Program-made: the position numbers and the translations under genes
Notes under the pieces: generated by a model
Database searches by the model: none
The model's input: only the letters and a program-made list of their open reading frames with translations
Told to the model about the DNA's origin: nothing
Origin: Glandiceps talaboti
Taxonomy: Eukaryota; Hemichordata; Enteropneusta; Spengelidae
Length of the DNA: 64,000 bases
Assembly: GCF_964340395.1 (NCBI RefSeq)
Contig: NC_135562.1
Location: 7,953,634 to 8,017,633 of the forward strand
Direction: 5' to 3'
Shown: positions 10,650-24,400 of the stretch, in pieces
Layout of the letters: the number at the start of each line of letters is the position of its first letter
Numbering within the stretch: position 1 is the stretch's first letter

Positions 10650-11560
10650 CTATCAAAAACCAAATACTTCGTTTCGACACGACCTTCGAAACGGAAACAA
10701 ATTAAAATCTGTCTGTTCTTGTAAGGTGTCATTATAGTATGTATCTAGTGAAAGGTATTAGACTAGTTTACAATAGTGTTAATCAGTATATGCCTTCATT
10801 TATCATTCATCTGACATTAATGTACTATAATAGTTTTTACATTTAAATCCAATCCATTATCAGACAATTGTGATCCTAGTTATTACTATTGGATGTACTA
10901 TTCTATGAAAGGAAATATACTAATATACAGTGGGACCCAATCTGACTAAAATCTGATGTTGTGAAAGTCATTTAGACGTCTTTATTTACCTCTGTTTCCA
11001 TCGTGTTGCGACATTTGTTTTGTTCCGGTGGGATGATGGCGATCATATTGATTGGGACCGATCACGACGAATCGAAACAAAAAACTACTATATATATATT
11101 TCAACCAGATGTAAATTGAATGCCTTCCGTAAGGGCAAAGCCTGTAGATTGTTGCTCCTACATGCATTAATTGTTGGAACGCATACGTGCAAAAATATTA
11201 ACTATAGCTATAATACTATGACACATCTCTTAATTGGTAAATTAATGAAATTTCAAATTTGCATATTTAAGATATTGCCTAATCATTAATTATGCACACT
11301 AAACATTAATACTAAATAGTATAGTCATCAAACTTTATAGAACATGAATGGTTGATATATGTACCAAATCATAATGAATTTGTAGTGTGCATTCTTATAC
11401 ATCTTTGTTACTGAAACTCATTAATTATGTAAATTATTCATTAGGGTTAAGCTACACCAAGAAGCTTTAAGAAACACATGCGCTTTGTTAATATATCAAT
11501 CGGTTCTAGCCATAAACCTAAAGAGTAAGCGTACCAAATTTCAGGAATTCTGAATTGAGA

Positions 11561-11863
<303 letters not shown>

Positions 11864-12516
11864 CGTAAGACCAAAACCAGAAGTGGTTACCCTTTAACAT
11901 TATTCAATGAGGGTGTAGTGGAAAAAGAGGAATCGGTGACAAACCAGAGCAAATATTATAAAAGTAATTTAAAAATCGAAATGCTATTCTCACAGTCTCA
12001 CTTTCGTACTTCAAATCATTCAAGCCTCTGTGGCTCGCTTTCTTGCGTGTCAATCATTATGATGAAAAGTAGCATCTTATAATTACCTAAACTTTGCGAC
12101 ATCAATGAAGAGGACACTAGACTATGCATTACACATGATACAGTGATCATCCGTATATACAGGGGTGAAACTTACCGGTACCAGACAAACCACACAGCGC
12201 CATCTACGTCTGTACTGGTAGCCCACACGCATTGAACCAGGTCACAAATAGTACGTTAAAATAGCGGCAACATATGCATAAACACGTCATTTGAAATGTT
12301 GTACATCATTGTGTATGGTTTGAAAGGGAGTACATTCAGATGTTCTCATGTTCACAAATGGTAAAGAATGATATGTTTACTCCACCAAAAAAAGGTAAGC
12401 GCGGTTTAAAGTCTCTACTCGTCAGATTACAATCTTACGTTCTTACGTACTGTTGATTTCGGCTTAAAGAACTAAAATACCGGCTTCGATTTGGGTCGAG
12501 GATAACACATCATTTG

Positions 12517-12544
12517 ACGTACGTACGTACGTACACGTACGTAC
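12517..12544. repeat. (ACGT)n self-complementary repeat
   Basis: Short run of ACGT units, self-complementary and CpG-containing. Confidence 0.85.
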
Positions 12545-12915
12545 TTGTTTGTTTAGAATTTCCTTGCACTGACTTCCATCGAGACTTGTGAAGTGTTGAA
12601 AATTACCTAAAAGTCCCCCTTCTTGCAGATGGCGAGGCATGCATCACCGTTGAGATGACCTCACTTGACCTTGCACGTTTTGTGTTGTTTTTGTCACATC
12701 GCACACACTTCACACAGTATGGTAACCTATAGACCAAGTCGTGATATTTGTAAATTGTAAGGTCAATATCAACTAAGCTATATTTTGCGTCGATCAACCA
12801 AATTGGTTGCCCAGATCACAGGGGCGTGTAATATTGCATAGATTTTTGTTTTCCAGGTCTACAGACTAAATATAACAACCTTTTGAATATATATTCCTAC
12901 CTGTATAGGGAAAGA

Positions 12916-15548
12916 GAGAAGGGAAGACACGATTGTCGACCCTGTATGAACTCCTCTGTACGTCTAGCTATTTTGAATAACCCGCTCGTTGCCGATTGGC
13001 TGCTCGAACTACGCCTACGTAAAAAGACCCCCTAGCTTACCTGAAGATTAGACGCATAGCTACAGTAAGGAATGACTTCCGCGTTCGAAACAAAAAGGGT
13101 TTGTTTCATCAAATTTACCGTATTTCGACCCAAAACGTATTCATGGTTTATACAAATCTTTTTGGCGATTTATGGTGGACCGAGTCAGCCTAAATATATT
13201 TTCTCTTTCTGGAAACGAAATGTCTACGGAAGCGTATTAGTGCCAAGTTGTAAGGAAAAAAATAAAATTTAAAATCTCGTAATACGAGATTTCAATTCTC
13301 GTAATTACGAGTTTTTTTCTCGTAATTACGAGTTTTCAATTCTCGTAATTACGACTTTTCGATTCTCGTAATTACGACTTTTCGATTCTCGTAATTACGA
13401 CTTTTCGATTCTCGAGAATCGTAAAGACATTTCGATTCTCGTAATTACGAAGCAATTCTCCGGTAAGTTGATATCTAACTGGGAAAATCACACTGCCATT
13501 TTAAGTTCATGTTATAAGCAACAGCTGAGTTCTCAACAACACCCGATCATCGGGTAGTAAGTACATTTAAGGTGAACTGAACACTCTAATATAAGTCCAG
13601 TGAAATTACATAACACCCATAGGTTAAAAAAAGAAATGGCAATGAAATAACGTGTTCACATATGTACACACATATACTGGATGCAACAAGAAGTTATATA
13701 GGTTCACTGCAATGTTTAAACAGGCAATCTGTCAATGAACTTAGCCAAATAATAAACACAAAACAAGAATTCCAGAAGAACAACAAGAATTCTTCATCAG
13801 CAAAGAATTTGTTCAAATAATGGAGTCCAATATTAAACATATAGATATTCTTCTGAAATTCGGACACAACTCCAACTTATATCCAATGATGAAGATGTAG
13901 GGAAACTGTCCAATACAAGACAGGATTACGACTGAAGAAGAACCTAACGGCCGGTCCGAAACGTCTTAAAAGAAGGATCAATAAAGTTTCTATCTGGGGA
14001 GTCTCGCCAATGTCTTCCTACTAACACCCTGATATACCAGGGTCAATAACCTCGACAAACCGGTCACTTGGCTAACTGACCCTCAAACCAATATTATTAT
14101 ACCATACCAAATACATATATTCAAGTATTTATCAACCGTGGAAAAGGTCTCCACACATTTTCAAACTTGATCGAACGACCTACGGTGCCACGTTATTGAA
14201 TTTTAAATTTCAAAACCGTATAAATCTGATTTACCTTAATCAGTGAAGAAAATTCTAAACTAAAGTTGTGAATTTTACCAAATATCAGATGGTAAATACT
14301 ATTTTCTTCAATTTCAAATCCATTATTGATTCATTTTGCCGACATATAATGAAAGAATATTCTTCGCTGTTTTAATGCACTCGATTTTTTTTAATGAAAC
14401 GAAAAACGCAATCAAATCATACAAACCGGTTACCGTGTCAAACACTCTATAGTGCATCTGCTTAGTACATCAAAATCATAAGTTTCAAGGCGTGTCTGAA
14501 CAATTCAAAAATTCAAAAATAACAAACAATAAAAAATCATAATTTCATAATTACGACAATCAAAAAGTCGTAATTACTAGAATCGTAAAGTCGTAAATAC
14601 GAGAATCGAAAAGTCGTAATTACGAGAATCAAAAAGTCGTAATTACGAGAATCGAAAAGTCGTAATTACGAGAATCAAAAAGTCGTAATTACGAGAATCG
14701 AAAAGTCGTAATTACGAGAATCAAAAAGTCGTAATTACGAGAATCGAAAAGTCGTAATTACGATAAAAAAGTCGTAATTACGAGAATCGAAAAGTCGTAA
14801 TTACGAGACTCGAAAAAGTCGTAATTACGAGAATTGAAAAGTCGTAATTACGAGAAAAAAGTCGTAATTACGAGAATTGAAATCTCGTAATTACGAGATT
14901 TTAAATTTTATTTTTTTCCTTACAACTTGGCACTAATACTTTTCCATAAGTGTCAGATTCACAGTCACATGTTCATGATGTTAGCTAATATTCCATTCCA
15001 CCATTTCCAGGATGGTGATATTGTAGTCTAATATGGCTGTCGACAATAAGACCTTCAAATCCCCGGAAGCATCACTACTTTATGGGCCACCAAAAATGAA
15101 ATTAATTTCAGTATACACAGATTCACAGTTTGACACAGTAAAAATGCATTTGTATTGGAAATCGTATAAGTATACTCAACAGGAAGCTGTCGTAAACTTT
15201 TCGAGATCCATGGTTCCGGGTTTAGTGATGGCCGTGCTTCTAATTTTGAAATGTAGCGGTAATCTGACGTCATTAGACAACGCCTCTTTCTTGGCCAATC
15301 AGCAGTGAACATTAGACGGCTATGTCATTTGACCTGCCTTTGACATACAGAGGACTTTCTACAGCGCCCGCTCATTGTAAAAGGTCTATTTTTATCGTTA
15401 CAAAAGCATTTTTGCCCCCCAGTGATAGTGTATAAGTTTACTTGGCACATATTCTTCATGCAGGTATGTTTTTGTTGCAAATGTGCATGTTTTATTCAAA
15501 TTTGAAAGGTTACGAAGAAAGATGACCCGGAAGATGTCCACCCTTCTC
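12916..15548. mobile_element. 2.6-kb insertion inside the hAT element
   Basis: The inserted block starts GAGAAGGGAAGAC and ends GTCCACCCTTCTC, imperfect inverted termini (GAGAAGGG-N2-GAC). Further inward, inverted matches recur (CCTCTGTACGTC at the left, GACATACAGAGG at the right). No target duplication is obvious and no coding frame is convincing; the 91-codon frame at 15033-15308 looks like chance. It carries the 23-bp repeat foldback listed next. Confidence 0.6.
13225..14949. mobile_element. foldback element with 23-bp tandem-repeat arms
   Basis: Outer ends are inverted copies of each other (GTATTAGTGCCAAGTTGTAA at the left, its reverse complement near 14925-14941 at the right). Inside each end lies an array of 23-bp units built on the palindrome CTCGTAATTACGAG. 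The left array (about 13270-13450) has roughly seven units and the right array (about 14540-14905) roughly fifteen, in opposite orientation. The unique centre of about 1 kb includes a GAAGAAGAACC...GGTCCGAAACGTC segment of a kind often seen in metazoan repeats. No transposase is visible. Confidence 0.75.
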
Positions 15549-15664
15549 ATATTTATAGTATACGTAGTACTATAGATCGATACATTTGTAGCAGCAAGAT
15601 TCGTATGATATTTTCCTAAGAAAACGGAAATCTAAGCAATAATACACGCCCCTGTGGCCCAGAT

Positions 15665-18472
15665 CCAGAACGTCCTATATAATTAATGTTATCGTGATTG
15701 TTATTTCAAGGCCTTTACCGTACGTGGTATTGTAATTTAAAGCGGTGGTCTAATCTCCCAAACCATTTGTAAACAACTCCATCTCTCGTTTACTATTCAC
15801 GCACGGTTCAAAAATGATAAGGTGGAGAAACAACCCTCCAGGTTACCTTAAATTTGTAAAATGAGATTGGGGAAAACATTTATATATCGAAAATGCAATT
15901 TCATATTAACATTTCAATCCTCATAATGTGCATTGTCAATATAAATTTAGAATATGTGTAACTGAAAATACGACACAACAAATCTACAACATCTCGGGTC
16001 ATATATTATTTTTCAGCGATTCGCGGCATATCTGAAAATCTTTACTAGCTTAGGTGGGCTTTCACGATAAGGGTGATGTCATTCTCCAGCTGGTTCGTCA
16101 TCGATCGGAACATGGCCGGCATCCAAAACACACTAGCATCCCATCTTCATGTTTGAATGTGAACTCGGCATCATCGAACCTTTACAACGGTTATTGCGGA
16201 CAACAGGACATCTCCTCTACCCGAAATATCTCAGTAAGTAATCGTACTTTCCCTTGCTTTTTACAATATGGCTAAAACATGGCGCGATTCTCCAGAATTT
16301 GACAGGGCTTGCCGTTTATTATAATGTAGTGTGTGTGTGTGTTTGTGTGTGTGTCGATGACCGCTAAATACTTTTATTTATGAATCATTCGCGGTGAATC
16401 AGACACTGAACAATACTTGGTCTACAAGTGTGTACGTCATTCACGTGTAGGACATCTGTTCCTGTCTATATTTACATCGCCTGTATTGTATTAGAATACG
16501 CCATGTAAACAAATTGAAAATGTCTTTGTCATCTAGTATCTACAGATATATCTTTATGAATGCAAGCACCCTTACAATGGGTGTTCGCAATAGCTTTATT
16601 TTTTCATCGACTTTATATAACGTGTTCGCCTTTTTAACATTTGTCGTTGTGAAATTTAATGTTTAGCACCGAAATTACAGTAATTTTGGTCACAAAAAAT
16701 GAAGACGCCCCTCCCCCCCCATCCAGCCGCGATATCTATGAGTCTATCCACGTTGTCTCTCGCACCCTGATCCACGCTGTTTCTGCGTGTATATTTCAAT
16801 AAGGCTTACATGTAATCGATTTTTTTTTCAGTGTTAGCCTATTCATACGATTGATGCTTGAATACACCATACAATAACAGCGACATTTTCACCTATACAT
16901 GGCAAGTATAAATAGCTCTGTAGAAAACACCAATAAAGAGACAGCATTTACCTGATTAGAATTTGTAAACACTGTCATGTCTGTCGCTCGTTTAAATTTT
17001 AATTCTTAGTTTATCGATGTATAAACCTAATGTTATGGTGAGATCACGTAAAGTGGAATGTGTGTGCCGGGGTTTGCCGTAGAAGAAATTCACACTTTAG
17101 CAAGATGTTGTCTAAAATTATTTACATTAGACGACAGAAAACAGAGCAACGGGTCACGGTAAATGGCTATAGACTCCACCGTGGCCGGCGTACCCCCCGG
17201 GGGCGTGGCCCCGACCGAGACCCCGCCATAGGATCATTTGGGAGAAAAACTCATATCATGTGTAAATATAGTACGTACGTGTCTTTTGCGGTGTTCATGT
17301 TGTTTATCTAGTCGGCAATGACAATTTTAGAGACGGCGTGACATATTTTTCTTTCATGTCGCGTTATTTTAGTGACAGATAACCCACATCGTATTTTAAT
17401 GTGACCTTTGTGTGGATAGTGTCAATGCATATCACGACATAATAGCATTACGTCACCCGAGATAGCAAACATATTTCATGCGAAAGATGTGTTTATTTTG
17501 TGCTCTGAATTTAATTATTGTATCTATCACCAACGTCGATGGCCGTATTTAAAGTTGGGTATCGATCTGTCCTGGAATTCCGCCAAAGTGAAACCCTAGA
17601 CATGGCATATATTATTGTGTTTGATTGTTAGCATACAGACTCGAGGAACAGGTGTTCAATTGCCGCCGTGACGTTCACTTAAAAAATAAACAATACAAGA
17701 GAATGGAAAACAAATATTAAATGCCTTCCAGGGTTTCAGAAAATTGACATGGATACATTTTAAGTAAAACAACTTCACAAAGCGTGTGTGATGTACACTG
17801 CATACTAGTTATACATAGCTGCAATAACTGTAGCGGTTTCGCTCCGTCGCTCTCGGTCCTCCGCTAGAACCCCGTAAGAAAATAAAAAAATCAAACGGAA
17901 AATGTTGGGTCGCACAAAAAAAAAATATAAACAAGAATAAACAAGTGTTGTAAATGAAAACAAAGCTATTATTATTACAGCTAAGTTATGAACTACTTCG
18001 ATGAGTGAGAATAATATTTCTAGATCTTTCATCTTCCGGGGTCATGCGCGGGTCACGTGTAAATTTTCATATCATAATCACTTTCGAAGTATGACTCAAT
18101 TAACACGTGTTACAAATGATCTCAGTAGCTTTAATCTGATTAACTATTTAATCTTAAAGATTTACATAGAGTGAAATTAAAGCCAGTTTTAATCTCTTAA
18201 ATTTGGAGGGACGCCATGTGCAATAAACTAAACATGACAAATGTGAAATTGCAAGGGTCAGGGACTCGATCAGTTTCACGGTTACGCGACCTTGAATTTT
18301 AGTAACATGTACTAAAATAGAACGACTTGACTGTGACCATTCTTGCAAGCCAGGGCACTTGTCTTGGCGGGTACGTTTCGGACGGTGCCGTTTATTATAA
18401 TAAGAAGCATGTGGTTTACGACGGTGGCCTTGATTTGACGTTCCATGTTCTATCTTTCTGTAAGGCACAGGG
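15665..18472. other. intergenic, no gene recognised
   Basis: Unique AT-rich sequence. Open frames are short, lack similarity that I recognise and have no credible splice context. Small GT tract at about 16327-16355. Confidence 0.6.
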
Positions 18473-18678
18473 CATAGGGGCACGTAGTATTTTTAGATTT
18501 GTTTTCATTGTCTACAGGCTAAATATAACAACGTTTTTGATTTGCCCTACCTTTATGGAAAGACCACGCATCTTTTAGTATAGAGCGTATATTGATACAT
18601 TTGTAGTAGCAGGATGCGTGTGATATTTTCCTTGGGAAAACAACAATATAGGTAACCGTAATAATACGTGTCTCTGTG
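18473..18678. mobile_element. hAT-type MITE, intact length
   Basis: About 206 bp, starting CATAGGGGCACG and ending CGTGTCTCTGTG. Its interior (TCTACAGGCTAAATATAACA and GATACATTTGTAGTAGCAGG) matches the copies at 12.8/15.6 kb and 36.5 kb. The flanking 8-mers (GCACAGGG, CTGTAGGG) match only partly, so the target duplication is not certain here. Confidence 0.75.
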
Positions 18679-19228
18679 CTGTAGGGCATGTGTTTGCGAT
18701 CAGAACACGTTGTGTGATGTTATGAATCTATAACATAAATAACGACGGCCGTGTAAGTGGCAGGCTGTAGAACTACAAGAATGTCAACATTGACTCATCG
18801 GCGTGCCTGGTTGCAGGTGGATGACACGTGTGAACGTGTCGGTTAAGTGAATTATCATCTTCGAGGAAAGTATTCCTTCTTTGCTCTGGTCATGGGTGGA
18901 TAGGTTTTGCCACTTCAGAGCCCGAACTTTTCATGCACTAAGTTGACATAGTGATCGAGGCAGGACTATCAATCATCAAAGCCGACTTACTACCAGCAAT
19001 AAAAGTGAAAACTGATCCACTAGAGCAGCACTAGAGTGTCTAGAACGTGGGTTTGTTTATATAATTGAATACGAGTATTGAAGGCAGCTGAGGATGACAA
19101 AAATGTCGGCCCACTGACTAGTTGTCAGATTATTGTAATTCAGTTATGCGTCAGTTTTAACATGTCTCAGTCGTAATATATTACAAATACTTACTAATAT
19201 TAAATCCCGTTTAAATTCATACTTTGAT

Positions 19229-19335
19229 ATGTGTGTGTGTGAATGTATGTATGTATGTATGTATGTATGTATGTATGTATGTATGTATGTATGTATGTAT
19301 GTATGTATGTATGTATGTATGTATGTATGTATGTA

Positions 19336-19368
<33 letters not shown>

Positions 19369-19491
19369 ATGTATGTATGTGTGTGTGTGTATGTATGTAT
19401 GTATGTATGTATGTATGTATGTATGTATGTATGTATGTGTGTGTGTGTGAATGTATGTATGTATGTATGTATGTATGTATGTATGTATGTA

Positions 19492-19526
<35 letters not shown>

Positions 19527-19623
19527 ATGTATGTATGTATGTATGTGTATGTATGTATGTATGTATGTATGTATGTATGTATGTATGTATGTATGTATGT
19601 ATGTATGTATGTGTGTGTGTATG

Positions 19624-19682
<59 letters not shown>
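19229..19682. repeat. long ATGT/GT/CTGT microsatellite
   Basis: About 450 bases of ATGT blocks broken by GT runs and ending in CTGT. Frames of up to 200 codons on both strands are repeat artefacts (Tyr-Val-Cys-Met or Thr-Tyr-Ile-His runs). Confidence 0.97.
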
Positions 19683-21120
19683 ACTGTAAGGTGTGGTATT
19701 GGGGTTGGATTGGGGATTGGTTCAAGTTGAGGTGACAATTGATTACACACACAGGTTTAAAAAAAAATTATAGTAGCACACCATACACATTGGGTGACTG
19801 ATAAGGCGACGTTAAAAGCCGGTCAGACCTACATACTGTACATCACTGTCATACAGGAGACATACAGTATTATTTATATCACTCAATTAAACGAATGACC
19901 GAATCGGATAGTGATACCAAAACATGATATCTGTAACGGGTGGCTTTACAGATAAAATAGAAAAATAACCCATTAAATAATCGGGTAGTCGAGAGTTGAA
20001 TGTACCGATTTACAACTCTTCCGATGTCAATTTCCGACGATGAATTAAACCTAACCTAACCCAACTTTTTTCCGTGTGTCTGTTATTATGCTATTGTATA
20101 AATTCAAACTCCGTTTTCAGATTTAATATTTGGAACCATTACGTTGTTTGTCAAATAATTTTATACTAACTGGGAACAATAAATTCATATTCTTTGATCA
20201 AATGTAGAGTGCAATCCGATAGCGGCCAATTCCTGACAAAAGGAGATTATTTTAAATTTCATTTTCCTGGGTGTACGGAGGACAATAAGCTCATTACTCA
20301 CAACAATGGAATTTCGCCTGTGTTGAATATACTGAACTAATATTGACGCCAGTTTCATTGTTCTCCGGAAAATGTGCCATTTTGTTGTACTAATTTCCGC
20401 ATGTGTAGTGATGTAATCGATCATTATACATAAAAACCCTTCAAATAACACTAAATTATCTCCCGACGATTACAAAACGAATTATGTGTATTTTCATGCA
20501 CTCGACGCTAAAGGGATTACAGTACAAACGGCAATAGCCGACTCGTACTTCCCCAATCTCGATTTTTTTCCCGGTGCCTTTTATATGACCAAATCCCAGT
20601 GCTCAACAGAAAATAATCGGAATAAATTCTCAAAAGTCTGGCTTTTGGGCGAACAATCCCTGAAAGATTTCAGACATGCATGGCAATCAGGAAGCGTGGA
20701 TGATTGACGTGCTAATTTCTGTCTGGAGCTTCCATACGTTTTTCACTTATGATTGACAGGTATTGTTATTATCGACAGACAGGCTCGTATGACATTTCGT
20801 CTATCAGCCACGTTCTTTGAAAATAGGGAAACGTGAATGAAATGGATCTGAATGAGCGATTGTTTGAATTAGATTCCACCGTTACTGTTTAATGTTGTCC
20901 CGTTTGTGTGATTGAATGTTATTTGCCATTGATATTGTGATCAATTCTTATTTATATATATTCATGCTGTTTGAAATTCACAGTACATGTCCTAGTTTTT
21001 ATGCAGAACGTATTCCTATGCACACGTGTTAGTGTTATATCCACGTCTAAGCCTTGAGCCCACACCTTTCTTTAAAATGAGAAATCTAGTGACCCTTTGA
21101 AATGAGAGAGGGGAGATGGA
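19683..21120. other. intergenic, no gene recognised
   Basis: AT-rich unique sequence with a short palindromic-looking segment around 19960-20060. No credible coding frame. Confidence 0.55.
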
Positions 21121-21472
<352 letters not shown>

Positions 21473-24400
21473 AGGCTAATGACGGTATTAAAGACATACA
21501 CGGCGACAACGCCGAGGGCGTGCAGACATACAGATTGAAGTATCATAGAAGGGAAGGTATGGACAAAGGTGTTCACAGTGACACATTGAGAGATACCTAG
21601 TCCCCTTGCCATGTCGTTCATTTGTTTTTACTTTTCAAGTGCAAAAGCAATCAAGCGTTCCTGTTCAGAACGTGAGGTATATAGTTCCAAATTCCACTAG
21701 AGTTCATAGGTAGGGCAGTGAAACTGAGGGGTCACCAGGTTACAGGTAGTCAAGTCACGACTAATAATGTGTCCGAGTGTAGCATCCAGATCATCGCAAC
21801 GGGATGACGTCATCTACTCATGAAGTCAATAACCCCAAAGGCATCATTAAGAGTGGTATAATTGATATGACAGAATTATAGCTAGCATGTATGAGATTGT
21901 TGTTCTAACATCACGTTTGTGATATCGTGTATGAAACTAGTTTCAAATTACCACGCTTTTGGCGCGTGGCCCATCCGTATCATTTTCTAAAAATTTAACG
22001 AAATTTAATACTTTACGTGACTGTATGACCATGCACCGGTTTAGAACAGATGAGAAATGTGTGTTGACTATGGGTGCGACCACGAAATTTACACCCATTT
22101 GCATATGTTTTAATGTTTATGATTTTAGATGGAGGGGGAAGGGGGGGGGGGGGGGGTTCTAATTGCAATTTGATTTGTCTGTCCCTGGATTCCCGATAAC
22201 ACCTAAATCTGACACCCTTACAACGGGACCAATTCAGTCCATTGTAAATGCAAAATATGTAAATACATGTATATCGACAAGAAAATTTGAAAATAGCCGG
22301 TCTAAACCTCAATGGTACATAATTGTTTAATGCGTTTGTCACAGATAGGTAGAATTGTGTACTATAGTATATATCTCTAGTCTAGCTGTTTTGGCAGTGT
22401 CGGTGTTAGTAGCTAGCCGTCAACCATGCCCCCCCCTCCCGCCCTCCTATATCATGTCGACGTCGTCAATGGTTACCGTATGTCTTGTGGTCTTAATCGT
22501 AAATACAACGTGATATTTTGATTTCTATAATTTAGGATAAAAAAATCAATATTACCACTTGTTAATGGTTTAATACAAGTGCAATAATATGAAAATTTGC
22601 ATAACAATAATGCATGACCTCGCGACTGCGTGACCGCAAGGGGGCAGCAGGTAAAGAACAAGAGTGTGGAACATGACGTTGATTACTCTGTTGTACATAT
22701 GACTGAACTGTCGCGATAAACATTCACTTTTATCTGGTCGTGTTCCACCTGCGTGATTTGGAGACTACCTTCTACAGATAACCCGTCACTCAGGTTTGTG
22801 TTAGTAATTTATATATTCCGATCGTTTTCGTTGGTGAACGACTTAACGCCATACTATATGTATTTAGGACGTTTTCAACGTTGTCATTTACATGGAACGG
22901 AAAACCGATACAGCGTCTTGAAGAATATAACCCATAGATCCTTTCGTGCGATATGTTTTATATTATCTTGAAGGAAATATCCGTTAGCCTTTTGATGAAA
23001 ATATCATGAGCTTTTAGATTGAATTAGTATCGCATTTTGTTCGATATACGTGTACGGGCAGGTTTGATTAGATTCGTCGACGATTAGGCTATACGTGCAC
23101 GGGTTCGTCTGCTAACTCCGTCGTCTCCATGAAAACGGAATAATGCCCGCGTGTGCTAAATACAAACAGAGTTCACTATAATAATAACACTACCACAGCA
23201 GCTGTGTGCAGAATCTTTACATTTATCATGAATCGAACAGCAAATAATGTACTGTTCCAAATCTACATTCACGGCCATTTAACAATAGAATGTATGCTTT
23301 AAATGTGCGGACAGCGAATCTGTATAAAACTCAACCGCCGTGTTTTATTTTATTGTATTTTATATCACTCTCAATCGCTTAGTGTCGACATCAACAATAA
23401 CCCTCCCATAATTTATCAAAAACATGGGCGTACGTCATAATCTAGGCAATGATTTCCTGTATGTATGTGTGTAGTCTTTTTTTTTAAAACTGGTGATAAA
23501 ATATGTATTTATTTTTCTAATCGGCTCTTTGTCGGCTTCCCGGTCGCTCTAAGTACAATTTCCACAACATTATGGATATTTGTAGGTAAATCCCCAATGT
23601 AATATTATATCAAATCTCTCGAGAATATGTGAATTTTGAGAAATAATCTCACGTATGACGAGAAGTGGGATTTCTCCAGTGCGTGCATTGACCTCAATGT
23701 GACCTATCATAACGATGTAATATTATTACACGATAGAGTTAGCCTTTATAGCCATCTAGCCGAACCAAGAAGGGGAGCAGATATCCCAGAAATAAATTCA
23801 CCTCATCCATAACACACTTTCGCATGGCATGTCTATTTTATATAATTACTTAATTTTATTTTGATTGTAATAATGTTCTGAATGTGTTAGCGGTACACAC
23901 TGTGAAAGTACCTTGTTCTCTAAATATCATACACACATTCTACAGTGCACGGATTAGTGTGAAATTGTTTTGCTCCAACATATTATTACAGATGAAATAT
24001 TTTTTTCAAAACTATATATCAAATAGCATGAAATCCATGATACTGTTCTACAAATATTGTAGTAAGACCGTGTGTCTTCCGAGCAAAAGCCAACGTGAAG
24101 AAAACTGTAGAAGGCTCAGACTTCACCCTTTACAGTAAAATCGAACCCTTTGGAGACGAAGTACTAGCATTTCATGCCATTACCATATGTCGCAGTTATC
24201 CGAACATCCAAATATTGCACAACAGAGTAAATATGCGACGCAGACGTAAATATTGACTTTTCAAAGATATTTGTAGAAATTGCTGTTCAGCGGTTTCTTT
24301 AGTTCACAGCCCTAACATCAATAATGGCCACAGATACTAAGGTTTGCACTCATAATATTGGAGATATATGCATACGATATTGCTATAATCTACAACCAAG

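Larger units (their letters stand above)
12817..15656. mobile_element. hAT-type non-autonomous element split by a nested insertion
   Basis: The element begins CACAGGGGCGTGT and ends ACACGCCCCTGTG, perfect inverted termini of the hAT type. It is flanked on both sides by the identical 8-bp sequence GCCCAGAT (12809-12816 and 15657-15664), the target-site length of hAT transposons. The outer 99 bases on the left and outer 108 on the right match the two halves of the intact copy of about 212 bp at 36.5 kb, so this is the same small element interrupted by 2.6 kb of foreign DNA. No transposase frame is present. Confidence 0.85.

Noticed and set aside
13270-14905. Regular 23-bp repeats as a CRISPR array
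   Set aside because: Units are directly contiguous without unique spacers and occur as inverted arms of one element in a eukaryotic genome.
15033-15308. 91-codon plus-strand frame with a hydrophobic segment
   Set aside because: It lies inside the inserted foldback element, an opposing frame of similar size covers the same bases, and no domain is recognisable.
18154-18578. Opposing frames of 109 and 83 codons
   Set aside because: They overlap the hAT MITE, show no domain and have ordinary chance length.
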